A stretch of 64,000 bases of DNA from Cranoglanis bouderius (Eukaryota > Chordata > Actinopteri > Siluriformes > Cranoglanididae), in contig CM042546.1 of the NCBI GenBank assembly GCA_023630585.1, positions 12,318,810 to 12,382,809 on the forward strand, written 5' to 3'. Made by a program: the position numbers and the translations under genes. Under the pieces are notes generated by a model, which had not been told where the DNA came from, did not search any database, and was given only the letters and a program-made list of their open reading frames with translations. Shown here piece by piece: positions 36,250 through 47,720 of the stretch. Position 1 is the stretch's first letter. Each line of letters starts with the position of its first letter.

Positions 36250-36584
36250 CTGAAAGCAAAGAGGATCCATTAAATCTCAAGTTTACTTTTGAACCTGATG
36301 ATATGTCTTGAGTTTACTGTAACACAATTGTATAAATGATTTATAACCAACAAGCATACGGTACTTTATTCCTATCTCAGTTATTAGCAGTATGAACTAT
36401 GGAAATAGCCATCTTCACACTTCCTTATAGCAGGAAATGAAGAGGTTGTGACAGACTGAGAACAGTGTTTTTATTTACGACGAACAAAAAAAAAATGGGA
36501 AAAGTTAGAGTAAAAATTAGTAATAATACTTTTCAGTCAAACGCAATATTACAAGAAAACTCGAAGTAAGTAATAACACACAAA

Positions 36585-37280
36585 AGATCAAGCTGTTATA
36601 CAAAAATAATGCATGGCAGGGTGGTGTGATGCAGCACAACGCGCAAGTGGGGTGCCGCTAGGCCACCGAAGTGCCTTGTTTTTGTGTAACACCACAATCT
36701 GGAGTGTTTTATTCCACTTAAACTGCAGCGATTTGCAAATCTTTAAAATGTTGAATTCATTTGAACAGTTTATAGTTTTATAGAATATAGATTTAATGTT
36801 GTGAAGTCCAAGATACAAGGAAGTTCCTGTTACGACCTACATTATAGCCGCGATAAACAGTAATTCCTTCACCAGCTTCGCTCTTTCATCTCTCGCTCTC
36901 TCTCTTTTTCTTCTCAACTCCTCTGTCTTTAAGACTTTCCTGAGCTGATAAACGTTGCAAACCACCATGACTGTCACAAAGCACTTACAACCGAGACTCC
37001 TCCCATAAATGTTAAATAAAAGTCTCCTAACAAAAACCATCACCACATCAACGATTATAGGTTTTATTTGTTAAACCGTCTTAGTTATTAGTCTTAGATT
37101 ACGTAGATCGGCCGCTATACAAGTCCCTGTGTATGTGCTGCTACTATAGAAACAACAACGTCTTAGAACGAGCGCTTTAATATTAACCGGAACTACAGTC
37201 TGAGCCATGCTGTTTATACGAAACTAACGCACACCTTCTGACCAATCAGATTCAAGCATCCAACCACAGTGTGGTATAAA
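36585..37280 (+). repeat. Repeat R1, the longest copy
   Basis: From 'gcatggcagggtggtgtgat' through 'tgttttattccac', 'gttgtgaagtcc' and 'actcctcccataaatgttaa' to 'ccttctgaccaatcagattc' and 'acagtgtggtataa'. It includes both the body and the CCAAT-bearing end seen separately elsewhere, so it shows the family's order. It is in sh2d4b intron 7. Confidence 0.6.
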
Positions 37281-37367
37281 TATGTTTATACTGTGATGTG
37301 TTTAGAGATTCTGGTGCTGATTTGCTGGTTGGTGCTGTATTAAAGAGAATCTCTCCTATTAGCCCAC

Positions 37368-37588
37368 CTTGTGAAAGTCGATGAGGTCAGCGAGAGTGGC
37401 GTGGCGGTTCTGGTCCACTCCTAGAAAACTGTAATAATCTCCCGAGGCGTCAATCAGAAAGTGTTTGAAGCCGGTGGCTGTGCGATATGACAGGATGTAA
37501 CCCCAAATTCTCTCACTGACTCGCACCAGGAAAGAGCCTTCAGCTTCGTTCGTCAGTAATTTCTCTGATTCCTCACGTGTAATTATTC
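37368..37588 (-). CDS. sh2d4b: sh2d4b-like gene, coding exon 7 (SH2 core)
   Basis: 221 nt encoding nearly the whole SH2 domain: 'GIITREESEKLL', 'GSFLVRVSERIWGYILSY' (the FLVR Arg that binds phosphotyrosine is present), 'FKHFLIDASGDYYSFLGV', 'NRHATLADLIDFHK'. The last segments are characteristic of SH2D4A/B adaptors; 'RIWGY.LSYR' and 'NRHATL.DLIDFHKEE' favour SH2D4B. The product is a cytoplasmic adaptor of T-cell and other signalling with no catalytic domain. Splice sites are GT/AG and phases agree with both neighbours. Confidence 0.95.
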
Positions 37589-37831
37589 CTGTAAAGGGAA
37601 AATGAGCTAAACATAGCCTCAAACAAAATAAATCTGTAAAGATGGACATTTTTGTTTTAACTTGAGTTGCATGACGAGGAAAAAGCTCATTTTCCCATAA
37701 CTAAGCGACCCTATTTTTCCTCAGTAGGAGCCTACTTTCGTCTCAGTAGTTGTAAAATCGGGCATCAGTTTGTAAGTAACATGTCAATTGAGTGCCTGAG
37801 TCCCCTTACTTCCTTAACCTAAATAAATAAA

Positions 37832-38190
37832 TATCCATCCATCCATCCATCCATCCCTCCATCCATCCTTCCATCCATCCATCCATCCATTTTCTGTACC
37901 ATCTATCCTACACACGGTCGCAGGGGAGCCTGGAGACTATCCCAGGGAACTTGGGGCATGAGGCTGGGGATACCCTGGATGGAGGGCCAGCCCATCGCAG
38001 GGCACAATTGCACACACATTCACACACTACAGACAATTTGGAAATGCCAATCAGCCTACAGCGCATGTCTTTGGACTGGGGGAGGAAACCGGAGTACCCG
38101 GAGGAAACCCCTGAAGCACTGGGAAAACATGCAAACTCGACACACAAAGGGCGGAGGCGGGAATCGAACCACCAACCCTGGAAGTGGAAA
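37832..38190 (-). mobile_element. tRNA-derived SINE, minus orientation, with ATCC tail
   Basis: The minus strand reads, 5' to 3', 'ggttggtggttcgattcccg' (good B box), 'ggtttcctccgggtactccg', 'ccctccatccagggtatccc', then a (GGAT)n tail (ATCC repeats 37833-37889 on plus). It lies in sh2d4b intron 6. Confidence 0.75.
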
Positions 38191-38251
38191 AATGGGGAAA
38201 AATTTTGGAAAAAAATTAAAATATAATTAAAAAATTAAAATAAAAACTATA

Positions 38252-38253
<2 letters not shown>

Positions 38254-38337
<84 letters not shown>
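38254..38337. repeat. (TA)n microsatellite
   Basis: About 84 bp of TA next to the SINE, in sh2d4b intron 6. Confidence 0.97.
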
Positions 38338-38339
<2 letters not shown>

Positions 38340-38341
<2 letters not shown>

Positions 38342-39440
38342 CTATTTTCTAATGTTATACATGGCTAATAAAACTAATCTAAAGATATATAGTTAACCCT
38401 GATGAAGTAATTCAAAGGAACAAGTTTTCTATCTATTTTCTGAATTACTCAGACAGTTTTCTATAAAAAAAGTCACAAAATCCCTAAACTGCTGTAATTC
38501 CACATATTAAATAAAAAAAAAGAAGTTTGTTCCTCCTTCACTGAAAAAAACAACCCTTCAAAAAGCACAATCCCTCAAACTGATTCATATAAAGTAATAA
38601 AATCCAAATGTTTTATTACAAAAATCTTTCCTGAAAATCAAATCCCAACCAAATAGGGCTAAAGCGCCACAAAAACAACTCCACGCTCTGTAATCTTGTC
38701 ATCACTTCCTCGGCAAGAGAGCTAAGCGTATCATGGCGGGTGCTCTAGTTACCCCGTTTCCAATGTACAGCACGTGAACCAGGCGTGCTGGTGTAACTCT
38801 AACCCTCGACCGACCCTCGATTGCTGTATCTCGGTATGTATGCATCCTTATCTAGAGGGCTCTTCATTAAAATAAGAAAGGAGTGCTTTGAGGCGCGTGT
38901 TCCGATGGAATTTCACACACTCCTCACGAGCGCATTAGGCAGCTTTATTGTCTGTTAAACAAGAGTCACACTCTACGATCCATCTGCACAAGACAAAAGC
39001 GGCAGGACTTAGGCAGTAATTAGCCTAGCGAAACAGCTGAATTATTTAACAATCCCGTCATTTCTCTAACACACACACACACACACACACCCTTACACAG
39101 CTGCTCTCCAACTGTCCGTTAGGAAGTCTCAGTTTACAAAACAGGAGCGGGTGGTTTTCATTTAGCTGTTTTTGTGGATCGGGAGTGATAGCATGAGCAG
39201 AAGGTCAAAAGGTCAGCATGTGCTTAGCATACCGCTTACAGAGTGATGCACAAAATGTAAAAGCTACAGGTTTGACACAATGCCATTACCCGTATCTGGA
39301 TACATTTATCTATATTCCGATTTAAACCCAAAGTGGACGTGACCTAAACCACTCTGCCCCAAGAAACACTTGAAAACACAGATTTTGCCACCTAAAACAG
39401 AGTTTGCATGTATTTTAGGGTGTAAAATACATCCGCGAGC
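38340..39440. other. sh2d4b intron 6 remainder
   Basis: No exon or mobile element recognised; a short CA tract at about 39069-39090. Confidence 0.55.
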
Positions 39441-39448
39441 TAGTTTAC

Positions 39449-39576
39449 CATGAAACCACGTGGCGATGGTGTTGCTCGTCCGCTCATATCCAGCCCTCTT
39501 CGGCTTCTGGTCCTCAGAGAACCACAGTATGACCGATTCTCTCGAGCTGGGGCGAGGAGCCCGAACCCAGGAGGGG
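39449..39576 (-). CDS. sh2d4b: sh2d4b-like gene, coding exon 6
   Basis: 128 nt encoding 'PSWVRAPRPSSRESVILW', then 'FSEDQKPKRAGYERTSNT', then 'IATWFH'. The '(I/V)xWFxEEQxPxRAGYxxTxxTIAPWFHG' block is the SH2D4 linker and SH2 start. Phases fit exons 5 (ag|c) and 7 (g|ga). Confidence 0.93.
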
Positions 39577-39944
39577 CTACAAAGTAAGAGAAGGGGAGAA
39601 AATTAATTTAATATTTCATAATGCTAAGTTTAGCGTCAAGACAAGCGTGTTTTAGCGAACGTTTCTGACTTGAGCATCACATGTGGACCAGTCACTGTGT
39701 AGTGGGCGGAGCTATAACTGACTTTTTCTTTCTTGCCATTTTTTTCTCAATAAAACATGCAGCTATAAGAAGACGCTTTAAGTAGCAGCGCTGCCAGCTG
39801 AACGCAAAAGCGCGACGTCGTTGTTTTATTTGCGCAGCATAGGTACCGCAGTCCTAATAACGTGTTGACGTTATATGTGAACAACAGCTTATTCACAAGG
39901 ACGTATGGTGGACGCATCATATAATATAAAACCATATAAAACAA

Positions 39945-40526
39945 TGGGCCTCCTTTAGCAAAGCTGGATTTGAAGGTCGTCCTCATGCTAGTTCACTAAG
40001 TCAGGGACTGAGAGTACCGGAGATAAAATTTCGTGAAAACCAGTCATTTTATATTATTTGCATTAATTATAGAATATAAAAAACTAAAGAAAGCGAGCCG
40101 ACACAAATCCATAAACTAAGACAAATAAAACGAAGCATTGAATTATGACAAAAGAAATGGCGCCGTGTATAAACGGAGGACGGGCCGGTGTGTAAACAAA
40201 GCCGTGAACAAACGTCCCACCTGATGGAAGATTTAGCGCTCGCTTATTGTTATTAATGTCATGCATTATTAAACATTTTTTATCGATTCAAAATAACTTC
40301 CGCGTCTGTTTTTCAGGCTTTACCCTTATTGCTCGTTTCATGTTTCCAGCTGTCTGTGCACATGACCTTTTATGGAGTTTTGTGGGTGTCACTACATGCA
40401 TATGAGCTGTGCACATGAGTACAAAGAAAATCGGCATTTCCAAAACTTTTGTAAAAAATTATCCGGCGGAAAATTTTAGTTTGGTTTACGCAAACATTTA
40501 CACACAACTTTACTAAATGAGGCCCA
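39945..40526. mobile_element. Probable MITE in sh2d4b intron 5
   Basis: The left end 'tgggcctcctttagcaaag' and the inverted right end 'ctttactaaatgaggccca' form an imperfect inverted repeat of about 19 bp (two mismatches). The ~580-bp interior is non-coding. Target duplication is not clear. Confidence 0.5.
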
Positions 40527-40740
40527 ATGGACCATTATAAATGTTTACTCTACTGCTACTTGACAGTTTAATGACTTGGCCAAGTTAAAAAGCTTTTGCA
40601 GTCACATGATGATGTGAAGTTATAAATGCTTAACCTTACCGTGCGAGGCAGGGTTTGTGAGTTTAGATTAATTTAAGATTCAATTCATACTGAATGCCAT
40701 TCACTTAAAAAGTAGATTATATGGTTTAAGCTAAAGTCAC

Positions 40741-41035
40741 CTATCCACGAGTGGCTGTGATGCAGTGCTGCTGTGTTTGCGGCTCTGTCTTCGGCGGTAA
40801 AGCGGAGGATCTGCAGGTTGGAGGCCGGGTCGAGGACGTTCTTTGCCGCGAGGCGGGACTTTATCCTGCGATTTGTCCGATGGCTCGATTCCGATTGCGC
40901 TGTGTCTCCTGCTTACGGGTATTTGCTGCTTGAAATGGCCTTTATCCATGGCTCGGATGGACTGGCGCTTATATTCATCCCTCGCCCAGCGTGCTCTCCT
41001 CATCATCTCCTCATCTGCCGCCTTGGAGCGCTGCA
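40741..41035 (-). CDS. sh2d4b: sh2d4b-like gene, coding exon 5
   Basis: 295 nt, begins 'QRSKAADEEMMRRARWAR' and 'DEYKRQSIRAMDKGHFKQ', continues with a basic, Pro-rich stretch ('KVPPRGKERPRPGLQPAD') and ends 'SQPLVD'. The 'RSKAADEE...RARWARDEY' start is conserved in SH2D4B; the rest is a low-complexity linker that varies between species. Open frames on the opposite strand here are shadows. Confidence 0.9.
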
Positions 41036-41298
41036 CTGGGGGAGATTCATATATGCCGATAGATTTCGTAATACTGATTAATAGAGGATGAAAAGGAGAA
41101 AGAGCGAAACAGGCACAGGCTTGCGAAATCTTTTTTAAAAATATTTAAGAAAAAGTCTTTCCAGTTTTTTTTTTTTTTTTGGTAACATGACAAACTGTTC
41201 TGTCTTATTAACAACTGCTAGTCTAGGTTTAAACAAAGGAAGACAAAACAAAGGGGGGTGGGGGATGGGGAAGGAGATATTTTCTCAAAGATACTCAC

Positions 41299-41440
41299 GT
41301 TGTTCTTCCCACTCCTTGTCAGCATGTTCACTTTGTTTCTTTTGCTCCTGCTGTAGCGTCATGTACAGCTCTTTCACTCGCTTCTCCTCAGCACACCGAA
41401 CCTCCTCCTCTCCCTTCAGCCTCTCTTCTTCCTCACGTTT
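41299..41440 (-). CDS. sh2d4b: sh2d4b-like gene, coding exon 4
   Basis: 142 nt encoding 'KREEEERLKGEEEVRCAE', then 'EKRVKELYMTLQQEQKKQ', then 'SEHADKEWEEQ'. It is Glu/Lys/Arg-rich and helical, part of the long coiled-coil-like region of SH2D4 proteins. Acceptor 'gcacag', donor 'caac|gtgagt'. Confidence 0.92.
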
Positions 41441-42618
41441 CTGTGCCCAAGTCAAAGACAAAGCTTATCCGTATTTTTAACACATCGAGTGTTTCCGTGA
41501 TATAATGGGTTCGCATACAAAGGCATGCTTGTCTTAGAAAGCTAATCACGTGTTAATGCTAACAGCGCTGCTATATACGCAACGCACGGTTCGTCGTCTA
41601 CATTTAACTGGAAATTGTTTGGCTGAACAATTACACAACCGAAGCCTGGGGGCATGATGTAGTTTTGTACACTTTACAGGGTGCACAATGAGGGAGAAAC
41701 AAAACAAAACTCAACATGGTTTAAGTTCAGACGTTGACAGATGAGCTAATAATACTGTGGTAATTAAGTGATGATGAGTAATGGTAGATAGCTAAATGTA
41801 TGACGTTTCTCCCTGATAATTCAGGAAATCTCGCACAGTTTGAGAAAGCGGTTCAAAGTTTAATGGCTTTTCAGAACACTGAGGCAAACCTGTCAGACAA
41901 ACAAGCCCTTTAATATTTTCTTAAGAAGATCCTATTACTGAGCCCTGAATCATTGATGGACGTCAAGGCCTCAGTGGAGATCAATAAAGTAGGCGATGCT
42001 GAAAAATGATTACCTTGCCTGCCCTGGTTCCTTTTCCCTTTCCCTTATCTCTTTATTTTTCTCAGATTAAGTTGGCAAAGATAAAACTAAACTTTAAAAA
42101 ATACTAGTTTAGGCTACTTAGAGTCGAGTTAAGTGTGTGTAGTGAGGAGTTGGTACCGAAATCAGTATTTAGACCTCAGATGTAATTACGGACACATGAT
42201 GAAAAAATACAGTGCAAAGTAATGGGATGTGCTGGATCAAGTGCTATTTTATAAGCTGCTGAATAAAGAGAGTACAAGCCATATTGTTCATTCATTCTGC
42301 ATTTGCAGTGTTTAATGTGATAAATACTACGAGGACTATACTGGCAATATACTAGACTCCTATTAGATATTTATTTAGTTTATCGTAGACTTAAAGGCAA
42401 TTACTTGTGTTTAAAGGCAATGATTATCGACATTTCCCATCTGGAAGATTTTTGTGAACAAAAAGAAACCAAGCAAAGAACCAGCTTATCGTGAGTGTCC
42501 TTTTTTTGAGAGGTGAGAAGCAAAAAGTTCAGATTTGGAAAATACCCAAGATGTTCCCAGATGAGATGAATACAAGATTAGTCCTGCTATGATAAAAGCA
42601 TTTATAAAATATCTTCAC
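41441..42618. other. sh2d4b intron 3
   Basis: No further exon or repeat recognised. Confidence 0.6.
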
Positions 42619-42766
42619 CTTTAGCTCCTCCTGTATGCGCTCTTCTTCCTGTTTGGCCGCCTTCCTGTCCTCTGCTTCCTCTTTCCACTTCCCGGCTACC
42701 AGACGTGCCTTCTCTTTAGCGATGGCGTCCCTGAACTTCTGCTTGATCTCGGCTTCTTTCTTTCGC
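42619..42766 (-). CDS. sh2d4b: sh2d4b-like gene, coding exon 3
   Basis: 148 nt encoding 'RKKEAEIKQKFRDAIAKE', 'KARLVAGKWKEEAEDRKA', 'AKQEEERIQEELK'. Charged helical segment; 'EAEI.KKFRDA.A.EKARI' is the SH2D4B pattern. It joins exon 2 with a split Trp codon (tg|g). Confidence 0.93.
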
Positions 42767-43018
42767 CTTAGAGTATAAACAAACACAATATTGCGCAAAT
42801 GAGATACACTGCCCATGTAATGCTGAAACAACCATACGGTGAAATGTATGCAGATTATTGATCACTTTTTTGTAAATGTTCTAACCTTACAAGTAATGTG
42901 ATGTAAGTTGGTGCTAAATTAGCGATGCAGCAAATGCACCCCATATTGACATTTTGCCAATTTAGAAGCTAGGTCTATTCCCTCCATATGCTGCCCTAGT
43001 ATCTCCACAGATACTCAC

Positions 43019-43178
43019 CACAGCTCCCGAGCCTCTAGTTGGGCCTGCCTCCGTGCTTTCTCCTCCATCAGCTCTTTGATGATCTGCTCGTAAGATCTAT
43101 CTCCAGGAGCTTCACCCATGACCCACACCCACACCTCACCATCAATGCCACGGAGCCACCGGATGTGCTTTCTCTCTC
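43019..43178 (-). CDS. sh2d4b: sh2d4b-like gene, coding exon 2
   Basis: 160 nt encoding 'ERKHIRWLRGIDGEVWVWVM', 'GEAPGDRSYEQIIKEL', 'MEEKARRQAQLEARELW'. The 'GxDGEVWVWVMGExxGDkpYE' block is the most recognisable N-terminal motif of the SH2D4 family. Acceptor 'ttgtccccag'; it joins exon 1 with a split Gly codon (g|ga). Confidence 0.94.
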
Positions 43179-43439
43179 CTGGGGACAACATCACACATGA
43201 ATGATGACCTGACAGCAGCTTGGCGATTTGTACCTTTACAGCGGTCCAAGACCAAGACGGGTAATTCTAAAAGACATCAGGCGAGCTAGGGGAAGGATTA
43301 CAGTATGGTTCAAAAGTCTTGTTTAACTACCTAGAAATTGGGACTTAACTATTTTTCCCCAAACATCTCATTCTTCACTATAAATTAAGTCAAAAGAAAG
43401 TCTGTTCTCGTTCATTAAAAGCCAAAAGTGTGATTGTTT

Positions 43440-43640
43440 ACTCCTTCATTCATCTTAACAGCTTTATCCTGGTCAAGGTGGATCCCGATCCCAGGAATCC
43501 TGGATCCTATCCCAGGAACACTTGACACGAGGTGGGAATGCACCCTGGATGAGACAAAGTCACACCTAGGGGGCAATTTAGTGTAGCCAATCCACCTACA
43601 GGCATATTTATGGCGGTGTGAAGTAACAGTACTTTAGACC
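43440..43640 (-). mobile_element. SINE-type repeat fragment, minus orientation
   Basis: 'cagctttatcctggtcaagg', 'gggaatgcaccctggatgag' and 'gggcaatttagtgtagccaa' belong to a family related to the 37.83-kb copy. It lacks the tRNA-like head. It is in sh2d4b intron 1. Confidence 0.6.
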
Positions 43641-43644
43641 CACC

Positions 43645-43805
43645 ACTCTTAAAAAATGGATTCCTCAAGAGTTCATAGCTTCCTAAAATGGTGTTAGTTG
43701 TCTAAACAGGAAATACCGCACTGGAGGATCCTACACCAAACCTTTAATGGTTCCATGAGAAGGACAAGCCATAGAACCCTTAAAGATTCTACATTTAACT
43801 TGTAG
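43645..43805 (+). repeat. Repeat R2 fragment
   Basis: 'tggattcctcaagagttcat', 'cctttaatggttccatgaga' and 'agaacccttaaagattctac' match the R2 family. Confidence 0.5.
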
Positions 43806-43969
43806 CTGGTGACCACCACAGCAAAACAGCACCTGAAGCTCATCTTCATTTCTAAATTCTATAATAAGTGACACACAGCTAAACATCATAAGCAAACATC
43901 CGGCTCACTGTGTCCTTCATCTCCCTCAATCTGGAGCTTTGAGGACTTTAAAGAGCTGAATGTTCTCAC

Positions 43970-44147
43970 CTTCCCTCAGTGATGGAGCCGAGTTCTTCTC
44001 CGAGCTTTCTTCTCGAGCATCGTGCTCCATCCAGCGCCGGACCTGCTCCTGCCGGATCTTGTAGAAGAGGATCTGCTTTTGTTCTTCGTTCAGCTCGGCC
44101 AGCAGTTCCGGCTCCACGTACATGTCGTGGAGGATCCTTTGCATCAT
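43970..44147 (-). CDS. sh2d4b: sh2d4b-like gene, coding exon 1
   Basis: ATG ATG at 44147-44142; SH2D4B starts 'MQxILHDMY', so the second Met is probably equivalent. It encodes 'MMQRILHDMYVEPELLAELN', 'EEQKQILFYKIRQEQVRRW', 'MEHDAREESSEKNSAPSLRE' and one base before the donor 'gaag|gtgaga'. The 5' half is strongly conserved in the family. The exon continues upstream to the acceptor 'aatag' at about 44197, so part of the 5' UTR is spliced. The eight exons total 1,365 nt (454 codons), close to the family length of 430-455. Confidence 0.93.
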
Positions 44148-44196
44148 CCTGACCCTTGACCTCAGGGACTCCACAGCAGGAGTAGACGAAGAGGGT
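44148..44196 (-). other. sh2d4b exon 1, 5' UTR part
   Basis: From the acceptor 'ttttaatag' to the ATG. The frame is open without an earlier ATG, so this is probably untranslated. Confidence 0.6.
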
Positions 44197-44329
44197 CTAT
44201 TAAAATCAACATTACAATCACACGGTAAACGTTTAAAACACCCACAATGTTTTAAATAGGTAGCTCCTCTAGGGTAGCTTATCCAACAGCTTGGTCCAAT
44301 ATTGTGATTCTAGGGATAAAACACTTGGG

Positions 44330-44459
44330 GCTTGATAAAGCGAGGTTACTGTTACCACCCTGATGTTGACAATTTTCCTATAACCACATGCCCTGATGTG
44401 TTTTATTCCACTTCAACCACGGCAATTTGTCAGCAATTACAATTTTTACTAATTAAAGA

Positions 44460-44544
<85 letters not shown>

Positions 44545-44900
44545 CCATTTACAGTTACTTTTATTGTTGTGGAATGTCCTTGAAACAAGTTAGTCCCTTT
44601 TATCACTTACATTCTGGCAGCTATAAACGGTCTTTCCCTCACCAGGCTCTCTGTTTTTCTCTCTTGAAGTTAATAAGACAAAACAAACAAACAAACAAAC
44701 AAACAAAAAACAAAACTCAGAAGCTTGTCATGTTAGCGAGAAAGCACAAACTCTTCTGACTTGAAGACTTTCCTGCGTCTGAAAACTTACTAACCTTCAC
44801 AACGCGCTGACACTGGAGACTCCTTCCATAAATGTTAAATAATATCAGATCAATAATCCCTTTGTATATAGCTACAAAGTGACCCGTGCGATAGGTTGAT
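44330..44900 (+). repeat. Repeat R1 copy carrying a (TA)n tract
   Basis: Body phrases 'cttgataaagcgaggttact', 'tgttttattccacttcaacc', 'gttgtggaatgtccttgaaa' and 'ctggagactccttccataaa' match R1. A (TA)n tract of about 75 bp (44466-44541) has expanded inside it. Confidence 0.7.
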
Positions 44901-45180
44901 CTGATAAATTTGCTTGGTGTATAATAGCTAAAAAATCTCTGTTCAATATTCCGATTATAAGAAATGGACATGATGCTGTTTTCCATTGTTTATAATCTTG
45001 CAGTTATGCTCGCACAGTTGTAGGAGACCACCAACTAGTTGCATTTCTGTGCCCTACGGAAGCAAAATGCAGGACAATATTCTGTGCATAGCCAAAACTC
45101 TACATACACATACAGAATATGGTATAATGTTATTTTCAACTCTAAATAATAATCATAATTAGATAACTGTTTTAACACAC

Positions 45181-45290
45181 CTGAGATATTTTGCTGGAGT
45201 CACTCCTTCTCCGTAGCAGTCCTGTTGCAGGCGTGTAGGCTTGTTGAATCCCTCGCTGTCTCGTCTCTTAGTTGTCCCGCTGGTTCACCG
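45181..45290 (-). other. Possible 5' noncoding exon of sh2d4b
   Basis: Ends in a donor 'ctcag|gtgtgt' whose phase lets it join the acceptor at 44197 with a continuous open frame, although no ATG occurs in that frame after an upstream TGA. The 5' border is unknown and the protein reading shows no conservation I recognise. The exon is a guess from splice signals. Confidence 0.3.
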
Positions 45291-45513
45291 AGGTTTGGAG
45301 AGCAGCCAGGTGTAGCTTAGTGAAACTGATGACCCACAGTCATGACGCAGCGACTCCATGATAAGTGCTGTTAATATGAAGATGGCTTTAATATGCTTTA
45401 GGATGAAACTGAAGGGAAGCTGCCAAATGCAAGGAATCAAACAGGTGGACATGTACAGGCATAGGCTTCTGCCAGCACACACCAGTGAAGCCAAAGATCT
45501 GTGTAACTCGATC

Positions 45514-45516
<3 letters not shown>

Positions 45517-45559
<43 letters not shown>

Positions 45560-46004
45560 TGTATGTGTGTGTGTATGAGATGGGGAACTTGGTGGATGGT
45601 GGAGCCAGGGATTGTAAATGAGAATGTTATTTTATTCATTCATATATATATATATATATATATGAATATTATAATAATTGCAACTGCAATGATAATTATC
45701 AAAATATTTTATAACTATAGCATGTATTTTATAGTATATAATACTGTTTTACATGTACTATGTATAATGATCTAAAATAATAATAATAATAATAATAATG
45801 ATAATAACAATAATCACTATTATAACACAATTGCACTACACAATTCTAATAAATAATAATGACTTAAAAGATAATGGATTGTTATAATCATTATTGCTAG
45901 GATTATTATAATTAATATATGTATAATGGGGCTTAACTTATTTGTCTTCTTCTTATTATTATACATTTACATTACCAAATATGAAAAAAAAAATAAAAAT
46001 AAAA

Positions 46005-46060
<56 letters not shown>

Positions 46061-46206
46061 TGCCGAATATAATGAAGCAATTGCACAATTTATTATAATA
46101 ATATATGTAATAAATACACTTTTATATAAACAGAACAGTTGAATCATTCTGGATTTCATGCACCAAAAGACAATGATTTTATAGATGTCTGTGTGATCAG
46201 AGGTGT

Positions 46207-46250
<44 letters not shown>
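45517..46250. repeat. Microsatellite cluster: (GT)n, (TA)n, (AAT)n, (GT)n
   Basis: GT at about 45517-45576, TA at 45643-45663, AAT at 45776-45800 and 46007-46057, GT at 46205-46250. The open frames seen here (poly-Asn, poly-Val/Cys) are repeat translations. Confidence 0.93.
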
Positions 46251-46253
<3 letters not shown>

Positions 46254-46356
46254 TGTGCACTCTGAAAGACAGGGGGCAGTGTGTATCCGCTGTGGAACAT
46301 TTTCCCCTGCGATATCATGAGCCTGTTTTTGTCTGTGTGAAAAACACAGAGAGCTA

Positions 46357-46846
46357 CAGTGGGGGGAAAAGTATTTGATCCCCTGCTGATTTTGTACGTT
46401 TGCCCACTGACAAAGAAATGATCAGTCTATAATTTTAATGGTAGGTGTATTTTAACAGTGAGAGACAGAATAACAACAAAAAAAATCCAGAAAAACACAT
46501 TTCAAAAAAGTTATAAATTGATTTGCATTTGAATGAGTGAAATAAGTATTTGACCCCTTCGACTTAGTACTTGGTGGCAAAACCCTTGTTGGCGATCACA
46601 GAGGTCAGACGTTTCTTGTAGTTGGCCACCAGGTTTGCACACATCTCAGGAGGGATTTTGTCCCACTCCTCTTTGCAGATCCTCTCCAAGTCATTAAGGT
46701 CATTTTCAATGCCCTGGCTGAGGGAAGGAGGTTCTCACCCAAGATTTGACGGTACATGGCCCCGTCCATCGTCCCTTTGATGCGGTGAAGTTGTCCTGTC
46801 CCCTTAGCAGAAAAACACCCCCAAATGCACATCATTCACACCAAAG
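46357..46846 (-). mobile_element. Tc1-like transposon, truncated, with transposase remnant
   Basis: A terminal repeat begins after TA (46355-46356) with 'cagtggggggaaaagtattt', a well-known fish Tc1-like end. The minus strand (46835-46605) encodes 'MMCIWGCFSAKGTGQLHRIK' and then, after an internal loss, a C-terminal-type segment. The catalytic residues and the other terminal repeat are missing. At the break is a 14-bp hairpin (46827-46840 with 46847-46860). Confidence 0.85.
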
Positions 46847-47334
46847 TGTGAATGATGTGCGTTTCCATCAGCTACTAATGAGCTGATTATTCAGCATCAT
46901 AGACATGAGAGGACATCAAAAGGAGTGTCAGACATCAAAAGAGACCGCAGATTGGTCTTCCTGAACCACTGAACGGGACACAGTATAATTACAAAGTGGC
47001 AGGAATCATACGCAAAACAATAAAGTTTATTTCCCAAGTTGAAGACGGGTTTCATGAACCTAGCCCCAAGTTAGGTCACGTTTCTGTAACTCAAGTTGAT
47101 GCCATTGCAGCATCGCCATATTAGGCCATAAATCAACTCATGCAATTTGCATTGTCATAGGCAAATACTCTTTATACAAATATAGTAAGAGAACTAGGCA
47201 ACACTAGAGGGATAAAACAAAGCAAATTCAAATTCAAATTCAGCAAAACAAAGGCCTGGAGCTAATGCAGAAGAGCAAAAGAGAATATCAGGGAATGGCT
47301 TTGTAAGTTAGGAATAAAACTTAGGGCATGCTGT

Positions 47335-47720
47335 TACAGGAAAATAATCAACAACAGGGTGGTGTGATGTCATCCTGAAATTGATTGTTTTCTTCTAACA
47401 GCACATCCTGAAGTGTTTTATTTGTCTTATAACACAACAATTCGACAACAAATTTACTAATAAATGACACAGCGTACTTAAAAAAAAAAAAAAAAAAAAG
47501 TCCATGAAACAAGTTAGTTCCTCTTGTCACTTAGGTTATAGCAGCTATAACAGAAATCTGTCTTTTATTCTCTTGAATTTAGTAAAAAAAACCCAACAGG
47601 TGTCATATTACCAAGAAACTGCAAAGTGTAGCAACGCCATTGACAATACTGACAGTGGAGACCATAAATACTAAATAAATTATTTAACGTTTTTCTCTGT
47701 TAAATAATAGATCTCTGTGT
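47335..47720 (+). repeat. Repeat R1 copy
   Basis: 'aggaaaataatcaacaacag', 'ggtggtgtgatg', 'tgttttatttgtcttataac', an A-run at 47481-47499, 'ccatgaaacaagttagttcc' and 'ccataaatactaaataa'. Confidence 0.65.

Noticed and set aside
40751..41091. Three overlapping plus-strand frames
   Set aside because: Shadows of sh2d4b exon 5, whose minus-strand frame fits conserved sequence and splice phases.
42967..43178. A frame break between sh2d4b exons 1 and 2
   Set aside because: First suspected from a misread acceptor. Recounting 'ccccag|gagagagaaag' gives a split Gly codon and a continuous frame.
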